Under the pieces are notes generated by a model. The model was not told where the DNA came from. It searched no databases and was given only the letters and a program-made list of their open reading frames with translations. Of a DNA stretch of 64,000 nucleotides, positions 36,667 through 45,786 are shown in pieces (the first letter of the stretch is position 1; each line of letters begins with the position of its first letter). The stretch is taken from the NCBI RefSeq assembly GCF_900403705.1, contig NZ_OUNR01000012.1:1-64000 (forward strand), written 5' to 3'. Origin of the DNA: Nitrospira lenta. Lineage in GTDB: Bacteria > Nitrospirota > Nitrospiria > Nitrospirales > Nitrospiraceae. A program made the position numbers and the translations under genes.

Positions 36667-37443
36667 ATGACAAGGATAGTTGCGGTTGCCAATCAAAAAG
36701 GGGGAGTCGGAAAAACAACGACTTCAGTCAACCTTGCAGCGGCAATCGCGCTCCAAGATAAATCCGTCTTATTGATTGATCTGGACCCACAGGGTAATGC
36801 AACCAGTGGAGTTGGAGTCGATCCTCGATCATTACAGAAAACAATATATAACTGCTTAATAAAACAAGATATTTGCGAGAACATCATTCTAAAAACGAGC
36901 ATCAACGGACTATCCATACTGCCCTCAAATGCTGATCTCGCAGGAGCTGAAATCGAGCTAGCTAATGCTGACGGACGGGAGAACCACCTCCGTGACGCAA
37001 TCAAAAATATCCATAATGTATACGACGTCATTGTGCTTGATTGCCCCCCAGCTCTCGGCATCCTTACAATTAACGCCCTTACCGCGGCAAAATCGGTTCT
37101 CATTCCAGTGCAATGTGAGTACTATGCGATGGAAGGACTCTCCAGGCTCATAGGCAGTATCGAGCGGGTAAAGCAGTCCATCAATCTCGATCTCTTCATA
37201 GAGGGAATCGTGCTGACCATGTTCGATGCGCGCAACACGTTGGCCCGCCAGGTGTCCGAACAAGTCAGAAATCATTTTGGAAGTAAGGTCTACCAAGCCG
37301 TCATTCCGCGGAATGTGACGCTGGCTGAAGCTCCGAGTTACGGTCGGCCGGGCATTCTCTATAATGCGGCCTCATCGGGTTCACAGGCCTATCTCTCACT
37401 CGCAAAGGAGTTTCTCGATCATGGAGAAAAAAGCACTAGGTAG
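36667..37443 (+). CDS. parA: Chromosome partitioning ATPase ParA (Soj)
   Basis: 258-aa ParA/MinD-type ATPase without an N-terminal DNA-binding extension, as in chromosomal Soj. Deviant Walker A KGGVGKTT near residue 11, Walker A' and B in LIDLDPQGNAT and VIVLDCPPALG. It drives movement of ParB-parS complexes. AGGAAAGG precedes the ATG. It overlaps parB by 23 bases. Confidence 0.96.
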   Translation: MTRIVAVANQKGGVGKTTTSVNLAAAIALQDKSVLLIDLDPQGNATSGVGVDPRSLQKTIYNCLIKQDICENIILKTSINGLSILPSNADLAGAEIELANADGRENHLRDAIKNIHNVYDVIVLDCPPALGILTINALTAAKSVLIPVQCEYYAMEGLSRLIGSIERVKQSINLDLFIEGIVLTMFDARNTLARQVSEQVRNHFGSKVYQAVIPRNVTLAEAPSYGRPGILYNAASSGSQAYLSLAKEFLDHGEKSTR

Positions 37444-38268
37444 AGGACTCGATGCGTTGCTGCCGGGCGGGCAAGCAGCCACCCCAAGCAATGCGGCAGA
37501 TGTCCAGCAGATCAAAATTGATGCGATCGTGCCGAATCGCTACCAACCTCGGCAAATCTTTCACCCCGCCGAACTAGCAGAACTCGCCGCCTCAATAAAA
37601 GAGAGCGGCTTGCTTCAGCCGATTTTAGTCCGTCGAAAAGGTGACGGCATTTTTGAGCTCATATCAGGTGAGCGGCGGTGGCGCGCCACCAAAGAGGCGG
37701 CCTCGACACCATTCAAGCGGTCGTACGCAATTGTAGCGACCAAGAAGCGATCCTCTTCGCCCTCGTTGAAAATCTTCAACGTGAAGACCTCAATCCCATG
37801 GAAACCGCCAGGGCGTATTCGAGAATGATGAACGAATTCGGATTGACTCACGACAGCATCGCTCAAAAGGTCGGCTGCGATCGATCCTCTGTGGCAAATT
37901 CCGTACGTCTACTCAACCTTCACTATGACGTGCAAACTCTTGTAGAATCCGGAGTCCTTTCGGCCGGACACGCCAAAGCTCTTCTAGGCCTGGACACTCC
38001 GGAGGCTCAATGCAAAGTTGCGAAGACCGTTGCGGCGCAGGCCCTTTCCGTTCGTGAAACCGAGCGCCTCGTCACCACCTCAAGCAACACAAGAAAACGG
38101 GCAAAGCCACCAACGACCACGTCTCATTGGAGTGACATAGAATCACGGCTTCAAAAGAGGTTTGGAACGCGCGTCACCATCGAACCAGGCAGGAAAGGCG
38201 GGAAAGTCGTCATTCATTATTATTCCGAACCAGAGCTGGAGGGCATCATCGACAATCTTCTTTCCTAG
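37421..38268 (+). pseudogene. parB: Chromosome partitioning protein ParB, frameshifted as sequenced
   Basis: CTPase/DNA-binding protein that loads on parS. The first frame (37421 on) gives MEKKALGRGLDALLPGG, PNRYQPRQIF and the box II/arginine motif SGERRWRATKEA. Then the reading jumps: the family sequence continues in the next frame as GLDTIQAVVRNCSDQ, ALVENLQREDLNPMETARAY and the HTH TDSIAQKVGCDRSSV-like region (HDSIAQKVGCDRSSVANSVR), through to 38268. The change is explained by one missing G near 37699-37701 (GCGGCC where GCGGGCC would restore the frame). Restored length is 282 aa, normal for ParB. Either a sequencing error or a true frameshift; the rest of the gene looks intact. Confidence 0.88.
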
Positions 38269-38433
38269 CCAGCATGCCAGTTTCCCCGGGCTTCAGATGC
38301 ATGCTGAGAAAGGCATATTAGTTGCTTTTCTATCAACTAACGCTAAATATCTACCCTAGACACTCCGATACAGGACCTAACAGGAGTTAACCCGTTACCC
38401 TTTACGCACGGAGCCAAAGGAGGAGCAGCGATT

Positions 38434-38934
38434 ATGTGGAAATCAGACAAGCCTGAGGGAAAGCGCACCATGGCGGAGGAAGTCGAGGCTGAAGATAACT
38501 CACTCTCTTCCAACCTTGGCCGACAGGAAGCCGCAGAAGATGTCAGCGCTTTTGTCGGGAAAGGGGTCGAGTTTAAAGGCACCATCTCGTATAACGGAAC
38601 CGTCCGAATCGATGGCTCTCTCGACGGAGAAATTCACACCGACGGCGTCCTCCTCGTGGGCGAAGAGGCCGTGATCACGGCGAAAGTGACAGCCGGCACC
38701 ATTGTTTGCAAGGGAAAGATTACGGGCGACGTCGTCGCGAAAGAAAAAATTAAGCTCCGCGCCCCAGCCGTCGTCAATGGCGGAATTAAGACGCCTATGC
38801 TCTCAATCGAAGAAGGTGTGCTCTTTAACGGAACGCTCGAAATGTCGCAAGGCATTCGAGAAGTCTCTCGGGAAACGCCCCTTCACCCGGTTGGCATCTC
38901 AAACCAAGGTAGCATAAAAAGGATAAACGGGTAA
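38434..38934 (+). CDS. Bactofilin (first of two)
   Basis: 166-aa bactofilin (DUF583), a polymer-forming cytoskeletal protein with a beta-helix core: GKGVEFKGTISYNGTVRIDG, then repeating strands through TAGTIVCKGKITGDVVAKEK. The short charged N-terminal tail (about 45 residues) and C-terminal tail are typical. AAAGGAGG precedes the ATG. It lies 165 bases after parB and about 100 bases before a second bactofilin gene. In some bacteria bactofilins scaffold ParABS components. Confidence 0.9.
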   Translation: MWKSDKPEGKRTMAEEVEAEDNSLSSNLGRQEAAEDVSAFVGKGVEFKGTISYNGTVRIDGSLDGEIHTDGVLLVGEEAVITAKVTAGTIVCKGKITGDVVAKEKIKLRAPAVVNGGIKTPMLSIEEGVLFNGTLEMSQGIREVSRETPLHPVGISNQGSIKRING

Positions 38935-39031
38935 TTCCCTCGGCTACACAATTCATACGCTCATCGGGGTCCTAAACCCGTGATGCCCGGTGAGCCTGCC
39001 GTACCTGTAAGCTGGAAGGACCTTTGATCGC

Positions 39032-39475
39032 ATGTGGGCAATTGGCGATAAGAAATCATCCCCCTCGGACGATGACAATTTCACGTTCCTTGGGAGAGGG
39101 GTTGAATTCAAAGGCGTCGTGAACTTCGACGGCACCGTCCGCATCGACGGAAAATTGGAAGGTGAAATACATACCACGGGCACATTGATCGTGGGTGAGT
39201 TTGCCGTGGTCAAGGGAATCATTTCCGCCGGCACACTGCTCACCAGCGGGAAGATTAACGGGACCGTCACTGCCACAGAAAGAATCCAAATCCTCAAACA
39301 GGGCGTTCTCATCGGGGATATCCGAACTCCTGCCATTGCCATTGAGGACGGAGCGCATTTCCATGGCATGTGCGATATGGGCGCCCATCGCTGGGTCGAG
39401 GAGCATCCCCAACCGTCCAAGAATGTCCACGACCTCACCCTCCATCGAAATAAAATACGCACCCCCGACCTCTAG
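39032..39475 (+). CDS. Bactofilin (second of two)
   Basis: 147-aa bactofilin with the same core as the gene before it (RGVEFKGVVNFDGTVRIDGK, LEGEIHTTGTLIVGEFAVVK). Its N-terminal tail is shorter and its C-terminus is longer and different. Both begin MW, then a charged stretch. The pair probably arose by tandem duplication and may co-polymerise. Confidence 0.9.
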   Translation: MWAIGDKKSSPSDDDNFTFLGRGVEFKGVVNFDGTVRIDGKLEGEIHTTGTLIVGEFAVVKGIISAGTLLTSGKINGTVTATERIQILKQGVLIGDIRTPAIAIEDGAHFHGMCDMGAHRWVEEHPQPSKNVHDLTLHRNKIRTPDL

Positions 39476-39511
39476 CCCTTTCCTTAGTCAGCCAAGTACA
39501 ATAGCTCCACT

Positions 39512-40639
39512 ATGTCACGTCCAACCGTCCTCCTCGGTATGAGTGGGGGAGTCGATAGTTCCGTCGCCGCCCTCCTTCTGACTCGCCAGGGATTTCAAGT
39601 CCACGGCGTTACCCTCCAGGTCTGGGAGCACGAGAACGAAGAGGTCGCGGCCTCGAAGCGATGGGAGGAGCGCGGCTGTTGCAAAGTTGGCATCGCGAGA
39701 TACGTCGCCAAACAACTCAACATCCCGCACGAACTCGTGGACTCCAGAGTCCAGTTCCGGACAGCGGTCATTGACGATTTTATTGCCGCCTATGCGAATG
39801 GAACCACGCCCAACCCCTGCGTGCGCTGCAACGAACGGGTGAAACTCCGGCAACTCATCGAACTCGCGGACTCAAAAGGCATCTCATTCGTCGCCACCGG
39901 CCATTATGCCCATGTGGATAAACGCGGGGATCGCCCCTCCCTCATGAAAGGCGCTGATGCCCGCAAGGATCAAAGTTATTTCCTCTACCGCATCCAGACC
40001 TCTTGGCTGAACCGATTGCTCTTCCCTGTTGGGACAATGCAGAAGGCCGATGTCTGGAAAGAAGCTGCCGCCCTTGGGCTACCGGAAGAAGAGATGAGGG
40101 AAAGTCAGGAAATCTGTTTTGTGAGTCATGGCGACTACCGCACCTTCCTTCAGGAGCAACCAGACCTCCAAGCCACACCCGGCAACTTTGTCGACGAAAC
40201 CGGCGCAACCCTGGGAACCCATAAGGGGATTCCTTTCTATACACCGGGGCAACGGAGAGGATTAGGGGTTGCGACGGGACAACGGCTCTACGTCCAGCGC
40301 GTCCAACCGACTACCAATACCGTGGTCCTTGGGCCGGAAGAGCACCTCCTTAGCTCCGCCTGCACCGTGAAAGATCTGAATATTCTCGACCCAAGACTTC
40401 TGACCGCTCCCACGGTCGTCGACTGTAAAGTGCGTTATGCCACCCCTCCTGCACCAGCCACGACGATCCCTCTCTCGGCTGGAAAGATGATGGTCCAATT
40501 CAGGACACCGCAACGAGCACTCAGTCCTGGGCAATCCGCCGTATTCTATGATGGAGATCATGTTCTTGGCGGTGGAATCATCGATACCATTGAGCCGACA
40601 TCCAGCCTGCCCCCCAGACATCCCTCGTCTTCCCTCTAG
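39512..40639 (+). CDS. mnmA: tRNA-specific 2-thiouridylase MnmA
   Basis: 375-aa enzyme that puts sulfur on U34 of Lys/Glu/Gln tRNAs. P-loop-like GMSGGVDSSVAALLL, first catalytic Cys in NPCVRCNERVKL, second in ESQEICFV, and the tRNA-binding insertion GKMM-type region. It works on the same wobble base as MnmE/MnmG encoded 4 kb upstream. No clear ribosome site is visible. Confidence 0.96.
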   Translation: MSRPTVLLGMSGGVDSSVAALLLTRQGFQVHGVTLQVWEHENEEVAASKRWEERGCCKVGIARYVAKQLNIPHELVDSRVQFRTAVIDDFIAAYANGTTPNPCVRCNERVKLRQLIELADSKGISFVATGHYAHVDKRGDRPSLMKGADARKDQSYFLYRIQTSWLNRLLFPVGTMQKADVWKEAAALGLPEEEMRESQEICFVSHGDYRTFLQEQPDLQATPGNFVDETGATLGTHKGIPFYTPGQRRGLGVATGQRLYVQRVQPTTNTVVLGPEEHLLSSACTVKDLNILDPRLLTAPTVVDCKVRYATPPAPATTIPLSAGKMMVQFRTPQRALSPGQSAVFYDGDHVLGGGIIDTIEPTSSLPPRHPSSSL

Positions 40640-40829
40640 ACCATAGAATCACCAGCCAGCACCTTGTTGCCAGCAAATCGCCGGTGTTAACATACCGCCG
40701 CAGGGCCTATACCGGATAGGGAAGCACCACACGATCGCCATCTCCTAGCGGATGACGCGATCCATCACCCTCTTATTCCTGGGCATGACATCCTCATGCG
40801 CCAGAGAGCACGGACCCAAGGAGTCGCCT

Positions 40830-41429
40830 ATGTCACCCGAAGCCGCGGACGCTCAAGCCCCTTCGCTCGTCGTCGAGTCTTCCACGCCACCTTCCCATTT
40901 CTTGTCGACCGAGGACAATGGGCAGAACGGCAACCTCGAAAAAATTCGGGACATCCTCTTCGGCGCACAAGTCCGCGATCACGACCGGCGCTTCTCCACA
41001 CTTGAACAGAACCTCGTCAAGGAAGCGGCCGCGCTCAGAGCGGAACTCACGAAACGATTCGACGCACTCGAAGCGTTCATGCAGCAGGAAGTGGCAGTCC
41101 TGTCCGAACGCCTACACCATGAACAACAAATTCGCGGCGAAGCCTTGCAGCACCTCGTCAGAGACCTCACCGGCCTTGGAACCGTGGTCGAGCGCAAAGC
41201 GGCGGACCTGGCCCACCAGTCTAGTCAGACAGAACAGACGCTCCGCCAGGAGATCCTCGATCATGTCACCGCACTTAAAGAAACGATCCGCTCCACACAA
41301 GACCAATTCTCAGAGTCTCTCAATCGTTCCGTCACGGATCTGCGGCAGACCAAGACCGACCGCACCGCCCTCGCGGAGCTGTTGACGGAACTCTCACAAA
41401 AACTTCAGCAGGGCTCGCCCACATCCTAG
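40830..41429 (+). CDS. Coiled-coil protein of the GTPase/OmpA module
   Basis: 199-aa protein. After a disordered Ser/Pro/Ala-rich start comes NLEKIRDILFGAQVRDHDRR, then heptads to the end (~residues 60-195), a long coiled coil. I chose ATG 40830 because AAGGAG lies six bases upstream; an in-frame ATG at 40752 has no ribosome site, though it would add a lipoprotein-like start ending SSC. It is followed 28 bases later by the OmpA-like membrane protein and then the small GTPase. Exact role unknown; likely a cytoplasmic adaptor. Confidence 0.7.
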   Translation: MSPEAADAQAPSLVVESSTPPSHFLSTEDNGQNGNLEKIRDILFGAQVRDHDRRFSTLEQNLVKEAAALRAELTKRFDALEAFMQQEVAVLSERLHHEQQIRGEALQHLVRDLTGLGTVVERKAADLAHQSSQTEQTLRQEILDHVTALKETIRSTQDQFSESLNRSVTDLRQTKTDRTALAELLTELSQKLQQGSPTS

Positions 41430-41457
41430 GCGTCCGGGATGCAAGGAACCCCTGCTG

Positions 41458-43242
41458 ATGAATCAACCCAGGCCCAGCAACCAACCCTCATCGGCGAATC
41501 CAGCCGCCAGCCCCCAGCTAAAACACGAGTGGGCTGAGCTTCGCACACTGCTTCTCGCCCCGGAGCAAACCCAGCTTACCGAGCTCCGCAATCGCATTGA
41601 CCATACGGAGACCGACGCGCCCTCCGTCAGCAAAGTGCTTGCTGAAGCCATCACGTTGCGGGGCAAACAGGACGAACGGCTCACCGCCGCGCTCACCCCA
41701 CATGTTCAGACCGCCCTGACGAGTTCTGTGCGACGGCACCCCCATGTGATCGCCGAGGCCATCGCCCCCATCATGGGTCCGGCCATCCGCCAAGCCATCG
41801 TCCGCACCCTGCAAGGGATGATGCAGTCGTTCAATCAGACCATCGATCACAGCCTGTCCCCTAAAGGTCTTGCCTGGCGAATCGAAGCTTGGCGAACGGG
41901 GCGTCCCTTCGCCGAGGTCGTCCTTCTGCACACCTTGCGATTTCGTGTCGAGCAGCTCTTCCTCATCCATCGCGACACCGGCCTCCTGCTCCATCACGTC
42001 GCATCGGACACCGCCATTATTCATGATCAACAGCTGGTTTCCGGCATGCTGACGGCAATCCAGGCCTTCGTGCAGGATACCTTCCGTACCCCACGAGGGC
42101 AGACCCTCAATACGCTAGAAGTTGGAGAATGCCGGGTCTTGATCGAGCAAGGCGCCCAGGCCGTTCTGGCTTGCGTTGTCAGGGGCACCGCACCAGGATA
42201 CCTTCGGGCTCAGGTCCAGCAAACCCTCGAATCGATCCAACTCGACTACGCCGACGCGTTCGCGGCATTCGACGGAAACCCTTCAGGTTTCGATGCCACG
42301 CACGACCGCCTCATGGAGTGTGTCCAGACTCAGTACCAAACGCCCCGCACACAAATCTCCCCCATGGCCTGGGTGACCGTCGCCGCCCTCGTCCTCGCCA
42401 CAGCCTTCTGGGGCTGGACGTCCTATCAAGACACCCAGCGCTGGCATCAGCTGACGCAGAAAATCCGCACCCTGCCAGGCATCGTCATCACGACACTCGA
42501 ACGCGACGGCCAGACCGTGACCCTTGAGGGACTTCGCGATCCACTGGCAACAGACCCGACAGACCTGTTGACTGAGGCAGGAATCGCGCGCGACCACATC
42601 ACCTCCCACTGGACCCCATTCCACTCCCTCGACTCTCAATTCGCCGGCCCGCGCGCGATCGCGCTCCTTCATCCGCCGGAAACGGCCACGCTTCGCTATG
42701 ACGATGGCCGCCTCACCGCTAGCGGAACGGCGCCGGAACTCTGGGCTATCCAAGCCAGACAGATAGCCCCCTTGCTGCCGGGCATTCGTGAATACCACGA
42801 TACGGATCTCCACACCGTTTCGCGCGCTGATCTCATCGCACAATTAAACCGGAGCGACTTCCTCTTTGAGAGCGGCTCCTCCACGCTCTCCGAGGAAGAA
42901 TTGCGCAAAGTCACGCCGGTCAAATCGCTGCTTGAGGACTTGCGCCAGTCCGCCCTCTCTTCTTCGGATGGGACGCTTCTCGTCGAAGCCATCGGCGATG
43001 CCGATTCGGCCGGACCGGAAACCATGAACTTTCTGCTGGCCACGGCGAGAGCGCACGCGGTCATCGTCGCCCTTGGAGGCCCTGCTGCATTTCCTCCGCT
43101 CACCTTCACCGCAAGCGTGGAACCAGCCTCCTTCGCCGGACAGAAACGTGGAGGAACGAAAAACCATCAGACGGCACAGCGGAGGGTTACGCTCCTCGTC
43201 ACATCCAAGAATGTCGCCGGCCGCGCGGGCTCCGCACCATGA
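41458..43242 (+). CDS. Membrane-anchored protein with OmpA-like C-terminal domain
   Basis: 594-aa protein with unusual topology. Residues 1-300 are soluble, without a signal peptide, and helical. One transmembrane helix lies at ~303-322 (AWVTVAALVLATAFWGW). The periplasmic part has a BON-like stretch (TLERDGQTVTLEGLRDPLA) and an OmpA-like domain from ~460 (FLFESGSSTLSEEELRKV to the basic end). This could link a cytoplasmic partner to peptidoglycan. Its stop overlaps the GTPase start (ATGA at 43239), so the two are translationally coupled. Confidence 0.75.
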   Translation: MNQPRPSNQPSSANPAASPQLKHEWAELRTLLLAPEQTQLTELRNRIDHTETDAPSVSKVLAEAITLRGKQDERLTAALTPHVQTALTSSVRRHPHVIAEAIAPIMGPAIRQAIVRTLQGMMQSFNQTIDHSLSPKGLAWRIEAWRTGRPFAEVVLLHTLRFRVEQLFLIHRDTGLLLHHVASDTAIIHDQQLVSGMLTAIQAFVQDTFRTPRGQTLNTLEVGECRVLIEQGAQAVLACVVRGTAPGYLRAQVQQTLESIQLDYADAFAAFDGNPSGFDATHDRLMECVQTQYQTPRTQISPMAWVTVAALVLATAFWGWTSYQDTQRWHQLTQKIRTLPGIVITTLERDGQTVTLEGLRDPLATDPTDLLTEAGIARDHITSHWTPFHSLDSQFAGPRAIALLHPPETATLRYDDGRLTASGTAPELWAIQARQIAPLLPGIREYHDTDLHTVSRADLIAQLNRSDFLFESGSSTLSEEELRKVTPVKSLLEDLRQSALSSSDGTLLVEAIGDADSAGPETMNFLLATARAHAVIVALGGPAAFPPLTFTASVEPASFAGQKRGGTKNHQTAQRRVTLLVTSKNVAGRAGSAP

Positions 43243-43739
43243 TCCAGAAAAAAATCTGTCTTCTGGGTGGATTCGCCGTCGGAAAGACCAGCCTCGTCCG
43301 CCGTTTCATCACAGACATGTTTTCGGAGCAGTACCACACGACGATCGGTGTGACCATCGAGAAGAAAACCCTCCTCGTCGCCGACCAGGATGTGACACTC
43401 ATGATCTGGGATCTCTATGGAGAGGACGATTTTCAGAAAATGCGGGAATCCTATTTGCGCGGTTCATCCGGCTATATCCTCGTCGCCGACGGAATGAGGC
43501 GGTCGACACTGGATACGGCGGAAGCCCTCCACCGGTTGGCCCAGGCCACCCTTGGTCCGGTGCCCTTCGTGCTCATCGTGAACAAGGTCGATCAAGTCAA
43601 GGAATGGGAAATCGATGACGCAACCCTCGCGCGGCTGCGACAGCAGGGATGGCTCGTATTCACGGGGAGCGCCAAGACCGGCGACGGGGTGCCTGAACTC
43701 TTTATGCAGCTCACTCAAACGCTGCTAGCAGCCGCGTAG
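43239..43739 (+). CDS. Ras/Rab-like small GTPase
   Basis: 166-aa single-domain GTPase resembling eukaryotic Rab/Ras and bacterial Ras-like proteins. G1 is GGFAVGKTS (P-loop, Lys16), G2 lies in YHTTIGVTIEKK, G3 is WDLYGEDDF (58-65), G4 is NKVD (115-118), G5 is GSAK. The position of the catalytic Ras Gln61 is Glu62 here, so intrinsic hydrolysis may be slow and partner-dependent. There is no C-terminal lipidation Cys. Coupled to the OmpA-like protein upstream, with a sigma54 activator gene 18 bases downstream. Confidence 0.85.
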   Translation: MIQKKICLLGGFAVGKTSLVRRFITDMFSEQYHTTIGVTIEKKTLLVADQDVTLMIWDLYGEDDFQKMRESYLRGSSGYILVADGMRRSTLDTAEALHRLAQATLGPVPFVLIVNKVDQVKEWEIDDATLARLRQQGWLVFTGSAKTGDGVPELFMQLTQTLLAAA

Positions 43740-43757
43740 CAATCTATCTGGACTGCC

Positions 43758-45560
43758 ATGGCGCCATCCAGCTCACCCAACGCCCTGCCTCAGCCCATGC
43801 TGGAGGCTCTCCTTCAAAAGCTTGGCGCCGCCGTTCTCGCGCGAGTAGGGACGGGACATACCTTTCGCCTCATTGGAGATCCGCCACCCTGGTGGGCCAC
43901 CACCTTCACCTCGTCACCGAAATCTCCCATTGACGTCCGGAGCCTCGCCCCTTTTCTCCGGCATTTCCTGGATGAATGCGAATCCGCATGGAAAGACGAT
44001 CCTGGCAGAGTGGTTCGATCAGGCCCCTGGAGCCATCGTGACCTTACATCCATCCAGCACCAATTCGAAGCCACCGCACTGACCGTTTCGCGTCGCCCAC
44101 TGCTCCTTATCGAGCGTGTCGATGAACGATTCGATCAGATACAGGCGCTCTTACAGCACGCTCGCGATCAGCGCTTGCACCATCTCGACCAGGTCAAAAC
44201 CCATGAGCGAACCCACATCTCCCTGACCGGGTCACTGGCCATCGCCACCCAAGAGCGCAACGATGTCCTGGCGCTCTTGCAGCATCTCGATCTGGCCGCC
44301 ATCGTCACCAATCAAGAGGGCTGTGTCACATTCATCAGTCCACGCTGCCTCAACTGGATCGAGTGTCCGCCCGCGAAGATCATCGGTCAGCCCTGGGAAG
44401 AGAGCCTCCCCTTGGATTCCACAGACCGGAAACATCTCCGCCACACATGGAACGCACTTGCGCCACAACGCGGCCGTCGCCCCCTTCGCTTGATCGGCAC
44501 AACCCCGCGATGGATCGACTACGAAATCCATGCAGACCCGCACTCCTCCGAGCGGCGCATCATCCTGCTGCACGACCGCACAGAGATCCAGCACTTGCGG
44601 CAACAGCTCCACCATCAAACGCAATTTCACGATCTTGTCGGACGCAGTCCTTCCATGCTGCAGATCTACCAACTCGTCCGTGACGTGGCCCGCGTCGACT
44701 CCACGGTCCTCATCGAAGGCGAGACCGGAACCGGGAAGGAACTCATTGCCCGAGCCATCCATTACTCCAGTCCACGGAAAGACCGGCCCTTCATTGCCGC
44801 CAACTGCGCGGGCTTGACCGACTCACTGCTGGGCAGCCAGTTGTTTGGCCATAAGCGAGGCGCCTTCACCGGCGCGATCGACGATCACCATGGATTATTT
44901 GAATCGGCGGACGGCGGCACCCTGTTCCTGGATGAAATCGGAGACATCCCCACCTCCGTCCAAACCAGTTTGCTCCGAGTGCTGCAAGAGAAAGAAATCA
45001 CTCGCCTGGGAGAGACCCGTCCACGGAAGGTGAATGTGCGCATCCTCGCCGCCACGCATCACAATCTCAATGAAGACGTCATTCGCGGCACCTTTCGCGC
45101 TGATTTGCTCTATCGCATCCGCGTGGCGCGCATCCACTTGCCCCCGCTGCGCGATCGGCGAGATGACATTCCCTTGCTCATCCAAGCCCTGCTCGGCCAA
45201 GTCTGCGCGGCCACCGGCAAAGCCATCACGAATCTGCATCCGGACAGCCTCCATCTACTCATGATCTACGCCTGGCCCGGCAATGTTCGGGAGCTGAAAA
45301 GCGCGATCGAGTTTGCCGTCATCAGCGCCCGCACCACCTGCCTGATGCCGTCCGATTTTCCTGAAGAACTCCACCGCCCTCAGCCTCACCACCTCTCGCC
45401 CGTCCCCCAAGACTCACCGCGCCCGGAGCCGAAAGCGCAATTGCTGCACGCCCTCCAACAGGCCCAAGGGAACCGGACAGAGGCTGCAAAACTGCTTGGA
45501 ATAAGCCGCGCCACTCTCTATCGCCGACTCCTCGCCCACCATATCGAGATGGCCGAATAA
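43758..45560 (+). CDS. Sigma54-dependent activator with PAS domain
   Basis: 600-aa enhancer-binding protein. Residues 1-160 are of unknown type, and ~165-275 form a PAS-like sensor (LLQHLDLAAIVTNQEGCVTF). The AAA+ domain from ~292 has Walker A GETGTGKE (321-328) and the sigma54-contact loop GAFTGA (368-373), with Walker B LFLDEIGD. A Fis-type HTH ends the protein (NRTEAAKLLGISRATLYRRL). It lacks a receiver domain. It probably regulates the upstream GTPase module or is regulated by it; no -24/-12 promoter was found next to the module. Confidence 0.88.
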   Translation: MAPSSSPNALPQPMLEALLQKLGAAVLARVGTGHTFRLIGDPPPWWATTFTSSPKSPIDVRSLAPFLRHFLDECESAWKDDPGRVVRSGPWSHRDLTSIQHQFEATALTVSRRPLLLIERVDERFDQIQALLQHARDQRLHHLDQVKTHERTHISLTGSLAIATQERNDVLALLQHLDLAAIVTNQEGCVTFISPRCLNWIECPPAKIIGQPWEESLPLDSTDRKHLRHTWNALAPQRGRRPLRLIGTTPRWIDYEIHADPHSSERRIILLHDRTEIQHLRQQLHHQTQFHDLVGRSPSMLQIYQLVRDVARVDSTVLIEGETGTGKELIARAIHYSSPRKDRPFIAANCAGLTDSLLGSQLFGHKRGAFTGAIDDHHGLFESADGGTLFLDEIGDIPTSVQTSLLRVLQEKEITRLGETRPRKVNVRILAATHHNLNEDVIRGTFRADLLYRIRVARIHLPPLRDRRDDIPLLIQALLGQVCAATGKAITNLHPDSLHLLMIYAWPGNVRELKSAIEFAVISARTTCLMPSDFPEELHRPQPHHLSPVPQDSPRPEPKAQLLHALQQAQGNRTEAAKLLGISRATLYRRLLAHHIEMAE

Positions 45561-45786
45561 CTTCGCTCCGACCCGCCGACACCCGCTCACATGATGAGAC
45601 ACGCACCGTGAGACAATGCTGTCTCCTGCGACAACTTGACTGAGACGCGATCACCGCGGCGCTCAGGAATACCCCGTCATTTAAAACAACTCGCTCCATC
45701 AGCTATGGCACGAACCTTGATACCTCTGAGTACAGACAAACCATGTTCGACCGACCCATCTACGCGCAACAGGACTCGCATCGCTC

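Noticed and set aside
37678-38268. Separate gene of 196 codons after parA
   Set aside because: It is the C-terminal two-thirds of ParB, brought into another frame by a one-base deletion.
40660-40680. Sigma54-like sequence upstream of the coiled-coil gene (CAGCAC-N4-TTGC)
   Set aside because: The invariant GG of the -24 element is missing and the spacer is one base short.
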